A stretch of DNA of 31,502 nucleotides from an uncultured Parabacteroides sp. (GCA_934718155.1 CAKUZF010000031.1:1-31502), one strand, 5' to 3'. Positions 7,469 through 15,320 are shown, counted from the first letter of the stretch. The notes: generated by a model not told the origin, from the letters alone. Numbers and translations are program-made.

Positions 7469-9136
7469 TTAATACTTGAAGCTGCCGCCGCCCAAGAACT
7501 CGCGAAGCAGGGAGGTTTTGGGCAGCTTCTCTATTGGGATCGAACAGAAGTAGTGGAGGAAGCGCAACAGACGTTGGGCCTCGGCATAGGCGGGGCTGTT
7601 TTCTTGCACCTCGGCCAGGATGGGCTCCGCATAGGGACGCATGGCCGCCAGTTCGTAGATCATGGCGCTGTTGAACATTGCGTCAGCATTCTCCTGATAG
7701 GGGAAGATCCATTTGTTTTCGCCTCGGCGCACGCTTGGCCAGCGCAAGATGGTTTGCTCGGCCGAATAGCCTCGGTAGCGATAGTCGCGTATGATGCGAC
7801 GCAGCAGGCGGTTGTCGGTCGTGGGAATCCAGTTGTGGCTATCTAGCGAGATGGTGGTCAAGGCCGAAACGTAGATCTTGTAGGTGCAAGCGGCGTTGAT
7901 TGGACTTGTCAGTTCGGGGTTAAGTCCGTGAATGCCTTCCATCACCAACACCGAGTTCTCCTCCATCTTTAGTTTCTGTCCGCGGAAGATACGTTTGCCT
8001 GAGGCGAAGTCGAAGGTGGGCAAATCAATCTCTTCGCCCGCCATCAGCCGTTCCAGGTCATGATTGAGGTAGGGCAGGTCGAGCGTATAGAGCGATTCGA
8101 AGTCGTATTCGCCATGCTCATCACGAGGCGTATTCTCTCGATCCAGGAAGTAGTCGTCCAGCGAGAGTCCTATCGGGCGCAGCAAGTTGGTCGTTAGTTG
8201 CACCTGCAGTCGTTTGCAGAAGGTGGTTTTGCCCGACGAGGAGGGGCCGGAGATAAGCACAATGCGCACGCCCCGCTCATAGCCTTTGGCAATCTCCTCG
8301 GCGATGTGGGCGATCTGTTTCTCCTGCATGGCCTCTGAGACGAGGATGATGTCTTGTGCCTGCTTCTGCTTGATGGCGATGTTGAGGTCGCCCACGTAAT
8401 TCAGGCGGATTGCCTCTTGCAGGTTGAGGTGTTCCTTGTAGGCCTCATACATCTTATCTTGCTGAACGATCGGCTCCAACTGGGAAGGGTCGCTTTGGCG
8501 GGGCACGCGCAGCAGCATTCCCCTCTTGTAGGGCACAAGGTCGAACAGGTGGATGCTTCCGGTCGAGGGGGTGAGGCAGCCGTAGAAGAAGTTGGCGTAG
8601 CCATCCAGCTCATAGTAGGGCGTATAGGCCATGCCTGCCGATTCGATGAGGCGCACCTTGTCGTCCATCCCCTTTTCCTTGAACAGCGCTACGGCCTCGG
8701 CCGTTTGCACCAAGTGAGGCACGAAGGGCAGGTCGGCGTCGATCAGCTTTTGCATGTGCTCCTTGAGTTGGCTTATCTTCGTCTCGTCGAGCGGCTGCTC
8801 TCCCTTTACCAGGCAGTAGTAGCCCTTCGAGATGGGATGTTCCAGATGGAGCTCCGCATTTGGCCAAAGGTCGTTGACGGCCTTTGAGAGGATATGACAG
8901 AGCGAACGGACATAGGTGCGCATGCCTGATCGTTGCGTATAATCCACGAATTCAACATCCTGTGGCTTCCAACATCCGCAAGTGAGGCTCTCGGTCAGGT
9001 TGTTCACTTGTGCGTTCATAGGAGGGTAGGGCAGCGGTGAGCCTACCAGTCGAAAAACCTCGGACAAGGGGGTCCCTATGGGCACCTCTTTATAGATTTT
9101 GTTGTTCTTGCAAAAAATTGTAACAGTGTCTGTCAT
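7469..9136 (-). CDS. Nucleoside (uridine-type) kinase with N-terminal TGS-like domain
   Basis: A 555-residue fusion. The N-terminus (about 1-65) resembles a TGS domain. Residues of about 65-230 resemble the second additional domain of threonyl-tRNA synthetase, including the HPISKGYYCLV stretch. The C-terminal half is a uridine kinase-type P-loop domain: Walker A GPSSSGKTT at residues 297-305, then LSLDDYFLDRENTPRDEHG and FASGKRIFRG. It is expected to phosphorylate a nucleoside in the cytoplasm, but the exact substrate cannot be read from sequence. Bacteroidetes commonly encode this fusion. It is the first gene of the minus-strand run and is divergent from the phosphate symporter. Confidence 0.9.
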   Translation of the reverse strand: MTDTVTIFCKNNKIYKEVPIGTPLSEVFRLVGSPLPYPPMNAQVNNLTESLTCGCWKPQDVEFVDYTQRSGMRTYVRSLCHILSKAVNDLWPNAELHLEHPISKGYYCLVKGEQPLDETKISQLKEHMQKLIDADLPFVPHLVQTAEAVALFKEKGMDDKVRLIESAGMAYTPYYELDGYANFFYGCLTPSTGSIHLFDLVPYKRGMLLRVPRQSDPSQLEPIVQQDKMYEAYKEHLNLQEAIRLNYVGDLNIAIKQKQAQDIILVSEAMQEKQIAHIAEEIAKGYERGVRIVLISGPSSSGKTTFCKRLQVQLTTNLLRPIGLSLDDYFLDRENTPRDEHGEYDFESLYTLDLPYLNHDLERLMAGEEIDLPTFDFASGKRIFRGQKLKMEENSVLVMEGIHGLNPELTSPINAACTYKIYVSALTTISLDSHNWIPTTDNRLLRRIIRDYRYRGYSAEQTILRWPSVRRGENKWIFPYQENADAMFNSAMIYELAAMRPYAEPILAEVQENSPAYAEAQRLLRFLHYFCSIPIEKLPKTSLLREFLGGGSFKY

Positions 9137-9219
9137 AATCTTTCAGTTATTATTTATAAATTCGCCCCCTAAAGTTAGGAACATTCATTGGATATATCAT
9201 CCACTTAAACGATTTTTAA

Positions 9220-10905
9220 ATGGACTATTCTTTTTTTGATCTTCTCCGGCTGATAGGATCATTGGGTCTCTTCCTCTATGGCATGAAGACCATGAGTGAG
9301 GGCTTGCAGAAATTTGCGGGCGATCGATTGCGACGTATTTTAACGGCTATGACGACCAACCGCGTGACAGGCATGCTGACAGGTGTCTTAATCACAGCCC
9401 TAATCCAGTCTTCCTCGGCCACCACCGTAATGGTTGTTAGTTTTGTAAATGCAGGCTTGCTTACGTTGGGCCAGTCTATTGGTGTCATCATGGGAGCCAA
9501 TATCGGTACGACGGTCACGGCCTGGATCATCTCCGCCTTGGGTTTTAAGATTGATATAGCGGCGTTTGCGCTGCCTATGTTGGCCTTTGCCATCCCGCTC
9601 TTCTTCTCCAGCAAGAGCCAGCGCAAGTCTATGGGCGAGTTTATCTTTGGCTTTGCCTTCTTATTTATGGGCTTGCAGAGCTTGAAAGTCAATGCGCCCG
9701 ACTTGGGTGCCAATCCAGACATGCTGGCTTTCGTGCAGAACTACACGGATTTAGGATTCTTCTCTATCATCCTTTTCCTTATTATTGGTGCGGTCTTGAC
9801 TATGATCGTACAAGCCTCGGCGGCAACGATGGCCATCACGTTGATCATGTGTGCCAACGGATGGATCGACTATCATTTAGGTGTTGCCTTGGTATTGGGC
9901 GAGAATATCGGTACAACCATCACCGCCAACCTGGCCGCCCTGACCGGTAACACGCAGGCTCGCCGTGCGGCTTTGGCCCACTTGGCGTTCAACGTGTTTG
10001 GTGTGATGTGGGTGCTGTTGCTGTTCTATCCTTTCACCGACTGCGTTTCTTGGTTCGTGGAGCATGTGATGGGCATAACCGATCCGGCTGTGGCGGTGTC
10101 GTTTAAGCTGGCCGCTTTCCACACGGCGTTCAACATCAGCAATACGTTCATCATGATTTGGTTTGTGCATTTCATCGAGAAGACCGTTTGTTCGCTCATC
10201 AAGCCGAGAATGGAAGATGAGGAGTATCGCCTGCGCTACATCTCGGGTGGTATGCTCTCGACGGCAGAGCTTTCCATCTTGCAGGCGCACAAAGAGATGT
10301 CGCTCTTCGCCGAGCGTACGGCTCGCATGTTGAACATGGTGAAGGAGCTGTTCTACGAGAAGAACGAGGAGGCTTTCTTGAAGACCTATGCCCGTGTGGA
10401 GAAGTATGAGAGCATTTCCGACCGCATGGAGATTGAGATCGCCAATTACCTGACGCAGGTGTCGGAGGGCCGCTTGAGCTCTGAGAGTAAGGAGGAGATC
10501 CGCCTTATGTTGCGTGCGGTGTCGGAGATCGAGAGCATCGCCGACTCTTGTAACAACATGGCGCGAAGCATCAAGCGTCGCAACGAGTTTAAGTCTGTTT
10601 TCACCGAGGAGCAGAACCAGCACATGGACTATATGTTTAAGTTGGTGTCAAAAGCCTTGCACCGCATGACCTACGTCTTGAGCAAGAACGAGGCCTTGCA
10701 TGAGGACATCAATCCGTCTTACAACATCGAGAACGAGATCAACAACTATCGCAACCAATTGAAGAGCCGCAACATCGAGGATATCAACAACAAGAAGTAT
10801 CAGTATCAAGATGGCGTCTATTACATGGACTTGGTGAGTGAGAGCGAGAAGCTGGCCGACTATGTGCTGAACGTTGTGCAGGCGGTGATCGAGAAGAAGC
10901 TCTGA
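9220..10905 (+). CDS. Na+/phosphate symporter family protein with C-terminal PhoU-like domain
   Basis: A 561-residue inner-membrane protein of the NptA/PNaS type, expected to import phosphate with sodium. The N-terminal about 330 residues are hydrophobic and contain the inverted Na-Pi cotransporter repeat. One copy has QSSSATTVMVVSFVNAG and GANIGTTVTAW, the other QASAATMAITLIM and GENIGTTITAN. After an acidic linker (about residue 340), residues of about 355-560 form a charged helical region resembling PhoU, which probably senses or controls transport. It is a single gene between divergent nucleoside kinase and a downstream intrinsic terminator. Confidence 0.92.
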   Translation: MDYSFFDLLRLIGSLGLFLYGMKTMSEGLQKFAGDRLRRILTAMTTNRVTGMLTGVLITALIQSSSATTVMVVSFVNAGLLTLGQSIGVIMGANIGTTVTAWIISALGFKIDIAAFALPMLAFAIPLFFSSKSQRKSMGEFIFGFAFLFMGLQSLKVNAPDLGANPDMLAFVQNYTDLGFFSIILFLIIGAVLTMIVQASAATMAITLIMCANGWIDYHLGVALVLGENIGTTITANLAALTGNTQARRAALAHLAFNVFGVMWVLLLFYPFTDCVSWFVEHVMGITDPAVAVSFKLAAFHTAFNISNTFIMIWFVHFIEKTVCSLIKPRMEDEEYRLRYISGGMLSTAELSILQAHKEMSLFAERTARMLNMVKELFYEKNEEAFLKTYARVEKYESISDRMEIEIANYLTQVSEGRLSSESKEEIRLMLRAVSEIESIADSCNNMARSIKRRNEFKSVFTEEQNQHMDYMFKLVSKALHRMTYVLSKNEALHEDINPSYNIENEINNYRNQLKSRNIEDINNKKYQYQDGVYYMDLVSESEKLADYVLNVVQAVIEKKL

Positions 10906-10947
10906 TTGCGCTTTTCGACAACATGTTTTTTTGAGATAATGAGGAGG

Positions 10948-10976
10948 AAGGGGGGATTCAGGTCTCCCCTTTTTTA
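10948..10976 (+). terminator. Intrinsic terminator after the phosphate symporter gene
   Basis: AAGGGGGGA (10948-10956) pairs with TCTCCCCTT (10963-10971), with one G-U, around a 6-nt loop, and is followed by TTTTT. It ends the symporter transcript before the S41 protease gene. Confidence 0.75.
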
Positions 10977-11005
10977 TAGCCTAACCTAAGAAAAAAGGAT
11001 GCGTT

Positions 11006-12385
11006 ATGAATTATAAGTATAGCATAGGGCTGCTGGGGCTTCTGTTTGCCTTCGCGGCCTGCGACAAAGAGGAGGTGACAACCGAACAGGAGACCAACGA
11101 GGTGAACGAATGGATTGAGCAGACCATGCGAAAGCATTACCTTTGGAACGACGAGCTGCCCGAGAAGGCGCAGTTGAACTTCGGAGCCGACCCGGAGACC
11201 TTTTTCAACGGGTTGCTTTCTGAGAAGGATGGCAAGGTGCTCAATGGGTCGCACCATTATTTCTCGATTCTCGAACGGGCGGCTGCCACTAAGTCGATTA
11301 CCGACGATAAGAACAGCTATGGCTTCGATTTCGCCATTGCCGACCTGAAGACAAAGAATCAAGGCGTTTGTAAGATCGCGGTGGTGACCTATGTGCTGCC
11401 CGCCTCGCCCGCCGAAGAAGCGGGCTTGCGCCGAGGCGATTGGGTCTTGGGCGTAAACGGCGAGTTGGGCTCCATCCAGTCGTACGACTGTTTGCAGAGC
11501 GGAGCGGAGGCCTCTTTCTATATTGCCGATTATGACAATGAGAAGCGACAGTTCCTCAACGAGCATACGCTGCGGATCGGCGCATCCCGCAAGGTGGAGG
11601 ATACGCCCTTCTTGAAAGACTCAATCTATTCGGTTGGTGGCAAGAAGGTGGGCTACTTGATGTATAACCGCTTCGCTTCCGACCCTGATGGTTACAAAGG
11701 AACGGCCTATGTCAAGCAGATGGAGACTCTTTTCGCTCATTTCCAGCAGCAGGGAGTCAGCGAGTTTATTCTCGACCTGCGCTATAACGGGGGCGGTTTG
11801 CTCTCTTGCGCCCAGAAGCTCGCCTCCTTCTTGGCTCCAAAATCGGCTTTGGGAAGCGTGTTCTGCGAAGAGACCTACAACGAGCAGAACAAGTCGAGCA
11901 ACCGAATGGTGAATCTGTTGCGCACCACCGAGGTGATGGCCGGCAATCTGAATCTGAATCGGATCTTTATCCTGACAGGCCCTTCGTCGGCCTCCTCTTC
12001 GGAGCTGGTGATCAACGGCCTGACACCCTATCTTGGGAAAGAGAATGTGCGCCTGATCGGCCGTGCTACGCTGGGGAAGACCGTGGGCATGAGCATATTC
12101 GATCAGTCGGATAAGTATGGCTGGATCTTGATGCCAGTCACCTTCCGCACCTACAACGCCGAGGGTAAGGCCGATTATGCCGATGGCTTCAAGCCCGATG
12201 TGGAGATTGATGAGTTTAAGTACGACTTAGCCCCCTTTGGCGAGCCAGCCGATCCGCTTTTCGCGCAAGCTATGCAGGAAATCACGGGCTTGAGGGCTTC
12301 TCAAGCTCTTCGGCCGTTGCCTTTTAAGATGCGCCCCTATCCCGTGCGCACGGAGGGAGGCTTGATCGACGACCTGCCTAAATAA
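11006..12385 (+). CDS. S41-family (C-terminal processing type) peptidase, lipoprotein
   Basis: A 459-residue serine protease of the tail-specific/CtpA family. The signal peptide ends in the lipobox FAAC, so Cys19 would be lipidated. The following DKEE is acidic, like the surface-export signals described for Bacteroidetes lipoproteins, so display on the outer surface is possible. A PDZ domain follows (about 110-160) with PASPAEEAGLRRGDWVLGVNG. The S41 core has LDLRYNGGG, then GPSSASSSELVING, where the nucleophilic Ser lies in residues 327-332, and GRATLGKTVGMS with the likely catalytic Lys. A Shine-Dalgarno-like AAGGAT precedes the ATG. The last codons (CTG CCT AAA TAA) are also the start of the 22-bp repeat array. 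Confidence 0.92.
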   Translation: MNYKYSIGLLGLLFAFAACDKEEVTTEQETNEVNEWIEQTMRKHYLWNDELPEKAQLNFGADPETFFNGLLSEKDGKVLNGSHHYFSILERAAATKSITDDKNSYGFDFAIADLKTKNQGVCKIAVVTYVLPASPAEEAGLRRGDWVLGVNGELGSIQSYDCLQSGAEASFYIADYDNEKRQFLNEHTLRIGASRKVEDTPFLKDSIYSVGGKKVGYLMYNRFASDPDGYKGTAYVKQMETLFAHFQQQGVSEFILDLRYNGGGLLSCAQKLASFLAPKSALGSVFCEETYNEQNKSSNRMVNLLRTTEVMAGNLNLNRIFILTGPSSASSSELVINGLTPYLGKENVRLIGRATLGKTVGMSIFDQSDKYGWILMPVTFRTYNAEGKADYADGFKPDVEIDEFKYDLAPFGEPADPLFAQAMQEITGLRASQALRPLPFKMRPYPVRTEGGLIDDLPK

Positions 12386-12594
12386 CCATTGCCATCTGCC
12401 TAAATAACCATTGCCATCTGCCTAAAAAGACATGGCCGTCGGCATGAAAAACGATGCCCGTCGGCGTAGTAAACCACGGCCGTCGGCGTAGTAAACCATG
12501 GTGATGGAAATAGATAACGACGGGCAACGAAATTCAAGACGACGGGCAACGAAATTTACGCAAATGCCCGTCGTTTTTTTTGCGGGGGGCTTGG
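12374..12594 (+). repeat. 22-bp periodic repeat array 1, ending in a terminator hairpin
   Basis: Nine successive 22-bp units run from 12374 to 12571, with boundaries at 12396, 12418, 12440, 12462, 12484, 12506, 12528 and 12550. Units 1 and 2 are identical. Later units keep the period but drift: units 3-6 centre on GGCCGTCGGC or GCCCGTCGGC, units 7-8 on GACGGGCAACGAAATT. Unit 1 overlaps the last codons and stop of the S41 gene. There are no conserved-repeat/unique-spacer features of a CRISPR. The same period and core occur again at 31191-31389. No gene is seen between 12386 and 12594. Confidence 0.85.
12539..12581 (+). terminator. Intrinsic terminator built from array 1 units
   Basis: ACGACGGGCA (12539-12548) pairs perfectly with TGCCCGTCGT (12565-12574) around a 16-nt loop, followed by eight T residues (12574-12581). 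The arms are two adjacent repeat units facing opposite ways. It ends the plus-strand S41 transcript just before the convergent outer-membrane protein gene. Confidence 0.75.
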
Positions 12595-13962
12595 CTATTT
12601 GAAGCCGAAACGATAGACGAGCGCTAGACGCAGATTGACCATGAAGTTGGTCTGCGAGAAGTTGTCGATCGTTTGGCTGATGTTCTGCTCATAGTCTCGC
12701 TCATAGACCGAGGCGTTGAAGACCATGCGTGAGCCAAATCCCGCACCCACCTCGAAGGCTAAGTTCTGCACAATAGGTTGCAGGAAGTTAAGCATCACTC
12801 CCGCCGTGAAGAACTGTCCGGTCTGTCCATAACCGGTAGGGGCATTGTCGCGCACGTTGAAGTTGCCATATTTCAGCTGAATGCCCACATTGAAACCTCT
12901 GTAAGATCCATCGTCGTTAAACCAAAGGCGAGGTTCGATCAGCATGGATGAGAGGCCCCACAGGTTCTGCGGATTGCCCTTATAGCTAAAGCGTGAATAG
13001 GTGCCGCCAAACACGATCGATCCCCAACCGCCAAACGCGTATTCCAGTTCCAGGTTGGGCATGGTCGAGCCTGTCGCCATCTTTGCCCCGTCTTTGCTGA
13101 CGCAGAAGCCCGGAGTCAGGGTGGCCCATGAGAGCAGATTCGTGCGGATTGTCAGGTTGAAAGGTTGGAAAGTGGGATGCTGCGTGAACGTGGCCACCTC
13201 TTCGGCCACCGATTGTTGCCGCACCTGGGGCTCTTTCACCTCCACGGGGGCGGTCTGAGCTACCGTGGACTGTGCTGCGGGAGCCGCCTCAATGGGTTCC
13301 TCGGCCTTGCTTGTTGCCGCGGGAGGCAATACGGGAGCCATCGCTCCCTGCTGGTAGGGCAGGTTGGCCTTGTTGTCGACCACCACGTATGCGAAGGGCT
13401 CCCCATCGACTGTTAAGTCGGGGTCGTTCATAACATATATATAAGGAGGCTCCGCGTAGCGCTTCAACGAGGCGGAGATGGCCGGCAAGGATTGATCCGT
13501 AGAGAAGAGGATCTGCTTGTTGGCAAACTCGGGCATTGGGAAGTAGAGCAGGTAGACGTGTACGGAGTTGCCCCACTCTCCGCTGCGATCCACATAGAAC
13601 GAGATGTTTCGATTGTCCAGCTCATATTTGTTCTTGAGGTATCTACGCACCATGCTTGCGCGCCAAGCGGCGGTGTTGATGGCTGTTTTCGAGATGGAGC
13701 CTGTCTCGGAATAGACGTGCGACACGATCAGGATGTGGTATTCTCCGTCGATCAACGGGTTGATGGCAGGCCAGATCTTGCGGTTCAAGCGTTCGATCTC
13801 GATGGCGTTATTGCCATAGCTGGCTTGGATGTCGGCCTCCCCGGGCATGAATGAGAACAGGAAGGAGTCGCCCGTTGGCAGCTCGTCTTCGTTGGTCTGT
13901 GCGAACAGGGGCATCCAACCGCATACGATCAAGCCGATTAAATATAGAATGGATAATCTCAT
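12595..13962 (-). CDS. DUF3575-type outer-membrane protein with periplasmic N-terminal domain
   Basis: A 455-residue exported protein. The signal peptide (about 1-21) is followed by a soluble region (about 30-150) that resembles an OmpA-like fold, with an HILIVSHVYSETGS segment and WRASMVRRYLKNKYEL. A Pro/Ala/Glu-rich linker spans about 215-265. The C-terminal part (about 270-455) begins TIRTNLLSWATLTPG, is rich in alternating aromatic strands and ends YRFGFK, as in small outer-membrane barrels. This matches DUF3575 proteins of Bacteroidetes, some of which sit next to fimbrial genes. No fimbrial genes are present here. It starts 18 nt after the HepT-like toxin stop, so read-through from that locus is possible. 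Confidence 0.78.
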   Translation of the reverse strand: MRLSILYLIGLIVCGWMPLFAQTNEDELPTGDSFLFSFMPGEADIQASYGNNAIEIERLNRKIWPAINPLIDGEYHILIVSHVYSETGSISKTAINTAAWRASMVRRYLKNKYELDNRNISFYVDRSGEWGNSVHVYLLYFPMPEFANKQILFSTDQSLPAISASLKRYAEPPYIYVMNDPDLTVDGEPFAYVVVDNKANLPYQQGAMAPVLPPAATSKAEEPIEAAPAAQSTVAQTAPVEVKEPQVRQQSVAEEVATFTQHPTFQPFNLTIRTNLLSWATLTPGFCVSKDGAKMATGSTMPNLELEYAFGGWGSIVFGGTYSRFSYKGNPQNLWGLSSMLIEPRLWFNDDGSYRGFNVGIQLKYGNFNVRDNAPTGYGQTGQFFTAGVMLNFLQPIVQNLAFEVGAGFGSRMVFNASVYERDYEQNISQTIDNFSQTNFMVNLRLALVYRFGFK

Positions 13963-13980
13963 AGTCGTAAACCTTTGTGA

Positions 13981-14367
13981 TTAAATATTAGCGTAATTGG
14001 GTAATTCTTGTTTCATGCGACGAACCGTTGAAAGTAATGGGTCAAGATCCATTTTTACAACATTGTATATTTCTTCTTCGTCAATCCGATGGTATTCATG
14101 TGCAATAATGTCGCGTAACCCCATGATTGCAACCCAAGGGATGCCGGGATAGTCTTTCAAATAGAGGTGATTCGTTTTTCGATCAATCGTTTTTGCGCTT
14201 TCACCTATGAAGATTAATTGCATACAAATGCCACTTAACAGAAACATCCCTTCTTGATTCATTAAAAAATCATCTGGCGAAGTGATGGATTCCGCTTTAT
14301 GCTGGATAAGCAGAATAGCCTCTTCTATCCTATCCAATAGTGACTGTATGCGACCGATGTCAAACAT
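13981..14367 (-). CDS. hepT: HepT-like toxin (DUF86 family RNase)
   Basis: A 128-residue all-helical protein of the HepT family, the toxin partner of MntA nucleotidyltransferases. The signature R-x4-H-x-Y is present as RDIIAHEY (R85, H90, Y92). In studied systems the Arg and His belong to the RNase/HEPN active site and the Tyr is the residue adenylylated by MntA. The frame is open upstream to 14412. The ATG at 14367 gives MFDIGRIQSLLDRIEEA and overlaps the end of the mntA-like gene by 8 nt (ATGTTTGA), a typical coupled arrangement. The pair looks visibly more AT-rich than its neighbours, consistent with horizontal acquisition. Confidence 0.88.
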   Translation of the reverse strand: MFDIGRIQSLLDRIEEAILLIQHKAESITSPDDFLMNQEGMFLLSGICMQLIFIGESAKTIDRKTNHLYLKDYPGIPWVAIMGLRDIIAHEYHRIDEEEIYNVVKMDLDPLLSTVRRMKQELPNYANI

Positions 14368-14653
14368 AGAGCAAGTCTTTAGATATATTGCGCAAGAAGG
14401 CTGAGTCGGCAAGTTGCTTTCTGAGCCTTATAAGATCAACTCTGCAACCGAACAATTCTTCTAATTCTTGTTTCATGCGGCTACGAAGAAGGATGTTTGC
14501 TTCTCCTTCGTAGGCGATGTCGATGTCGCTTTGACCAGTTTGTTCGTTGCGGGCAACTGAGCCAAACAAAGCCATTCGCACGATGCCGTACGATTCAGCC
14601 TTGTTATGGAAATAGCTTCGTAAAAGAATCAGATAGTCTTCCTTAGCGTGCAT
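14360..14653 (-). CDS. mntA: MntA-like nucleotidyltransferase antitoxin
   Basis: A 97-residue minimal nucleotidyltransferase with the motif G-S-x10-D-x-D: G31, S32, D43 and D45 in GSVARNEQTGQSDIDI. In MntA-HepT systems this enzyme transfers AMP to a Tyr of HepT and so blocks its RNase. Size, motif and the overlapping downstream hepT-like gene all agree. Antitoxin precedes toxin with an 8-nt overlap. A plausible promoter lies at 14670-14700, just below the terminator of the upstream non-coding RNA. The name is by family and context. Confidence 0.87.
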   Translation of the reverse strand: MHAKEDYLILLRSYFHNKAESYGIVRMALFGSVARNEQTGQSDIDIAYEGEANILLRSRMKQELEELFGCRVDLIRLRKQLADSAFLRNISKDLLYV

Positions 14654-14669
14654 AAAACATACTTTTCTG

Positions 14670-14700
14670 CAAAGAAACAGATAATTCTATTGTTATGCAA
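14670..14700 (-). promoter_or_regulatory. Putative promoter of mntA-hepT
   Basis: On the minus strand TTG (14698-14700), 20 nt, then TTTCTTTG (14670-14677), which misses the TAnnTTTG consensus at one position. The predicted start is about 10 nt before the mntA ATG. Confidence 0.5.
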
Positions 14701-14711
14701 GGAGCGAGGGC

Positions 14712-14756
14712 GAAAAAAAGGTCCCCATATCAATCCAAGAGGAGGGATATGGGGAC
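14712..14756 (-). terminator. Intrinsic terminator of the minus-strand RNA
   Basis: GTCCCCATATC and GATATGGGGAC form a perfect 11-bp stem (14721-14731 / 14746-14756) around a 14-nt loop. On the minus strand the stem is followed by C and seven T residues (14713-14719). The loop on that strand contains CCTCCTCTTGG. The plus-strand side lacks a T-run, so it is directional. Confidence 0.8.
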
Positions 14757-15168
14757 ACTCATCCATTAAAGGTCAACTTGTTTATTTTGTTTCGGCATAA
14801 TTTTCCCCTTAGGATTTAAAAATTAGTATATGCCGAGATGTAACAATTAGGGGGGATTTTCAGAAGGAAAGGAAAAGCGTGAGCCTGCGTTGATTATTCG
14901 AATTACGTTTGGTGCCTATCGCGAGGCTTTTGGAGTATAACGAAAAAACGCAGAGCTCACACTAATGTCCTATAGTCTGAGAGCCATATCTATCTGCATA
15001 GGTATAGCTCACCCTACACGTCACATTATGAGCATCTTCCGTTGCTTCGTCTTGACTCCTAATGAAAGATTGCGAAGTTTCCAAACATCAAGCACAAAGC
15101 GTTAGAAACGCTAATTTTTAAACTTATGTCTTGCATTCACTCGCACCGTTGTGTGATCTGAATGCAAG
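14713..15168 (-). ncRNA. Structured non-coding RNA, 6S RNA-like rod (candidate)
   Basis: This gene-free stretch has a promoter at its right end and an intrinsic terminator at its left end, giving an RNA of up to about 455 nt. The 5' end forms a hairpin (15130-15138 with 15160-15168). A small hairpin with arms AGCGTT/AACGCT lies near 15096-15113. A long rod spans 14932-15059: GGAGT/ACTCC, ACGAA/TTCGT, AACG/CGTT, AGA/TCT, GCTCA/TGAGC and TAATGT/ACATTA. A symmetric internal loop of 12 nt on each side follows (15011-15022 and 14969-14980), then a terminal hairpin (14981-15010) whose G-U pair favours the minus strand. The rod with a central bubble resembles 6S RNA, which mimics an open promoter. 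I cannot confirm the family. tmRNA and RNase P landmarks are absent. Confidence 0.6.
14766..14798 (-). CDS. Possible 10-codon ORF (MPKQNKQVDL)
   Basis: Inside the 3' part of the minus-strand RNA an ATG is preceded, 6 nt away, by AAGGGG, a strong Shine-Dalgarno-like sequence, and reads ten codons to TAA just before the terminator. Bacteroidetes rarely rely on Shine-Dalgarno pairing and an ORF this short arises easily by chance, so this is only a possibility. Confidence 0.15.
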   Translation of the reverse strand: MPKQNKQVDL

Positions 15169-15170
15169 GG

Positions 15171-15201
15171 CAAATGTAAATGGTAAATTTCAATCAAGCA
15201 A
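15171..15201 (-). promoter_or_regulatory. Promoter of the minus-strand structured RNA
   Basis: On the minus strand TTTG (TTG at 15199-15201), exactly 20 nt, then TACATTTG (15171-15178), a full match to the Bacteroidetes consensus. The expected start falls at about 15165-15167, the base of the first hairpin of the RNA. No protein gene follows for about 500 nt. Confidence 0.68.
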
Positions 15202-15320
15202 ATTTCCGTTAAATAATCTGCTATGTTTGTAAACATAATTATAGAATAGGCGTATTGAAAAGTCGGTTAAAATCATAGACTTGCGGGTTGAAAAAAATAA
15301 CAACAAAAAAGATAATTCTT

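Noticed and set aside
12374..12594. CRISPR array
   Set aside because: The units are 22 bp and directly adjacent, with drift throughout. There are no constant repeats separated by unique spacers and no cas genes nearby.
14713..15168. tmRNA or RNase P RNA
   Set aside because: Neither the tRNA-like ends and GGTTC-type T arm of tmRNA nor the GAGGAAAGTCC core of RNase P is present on either strand.
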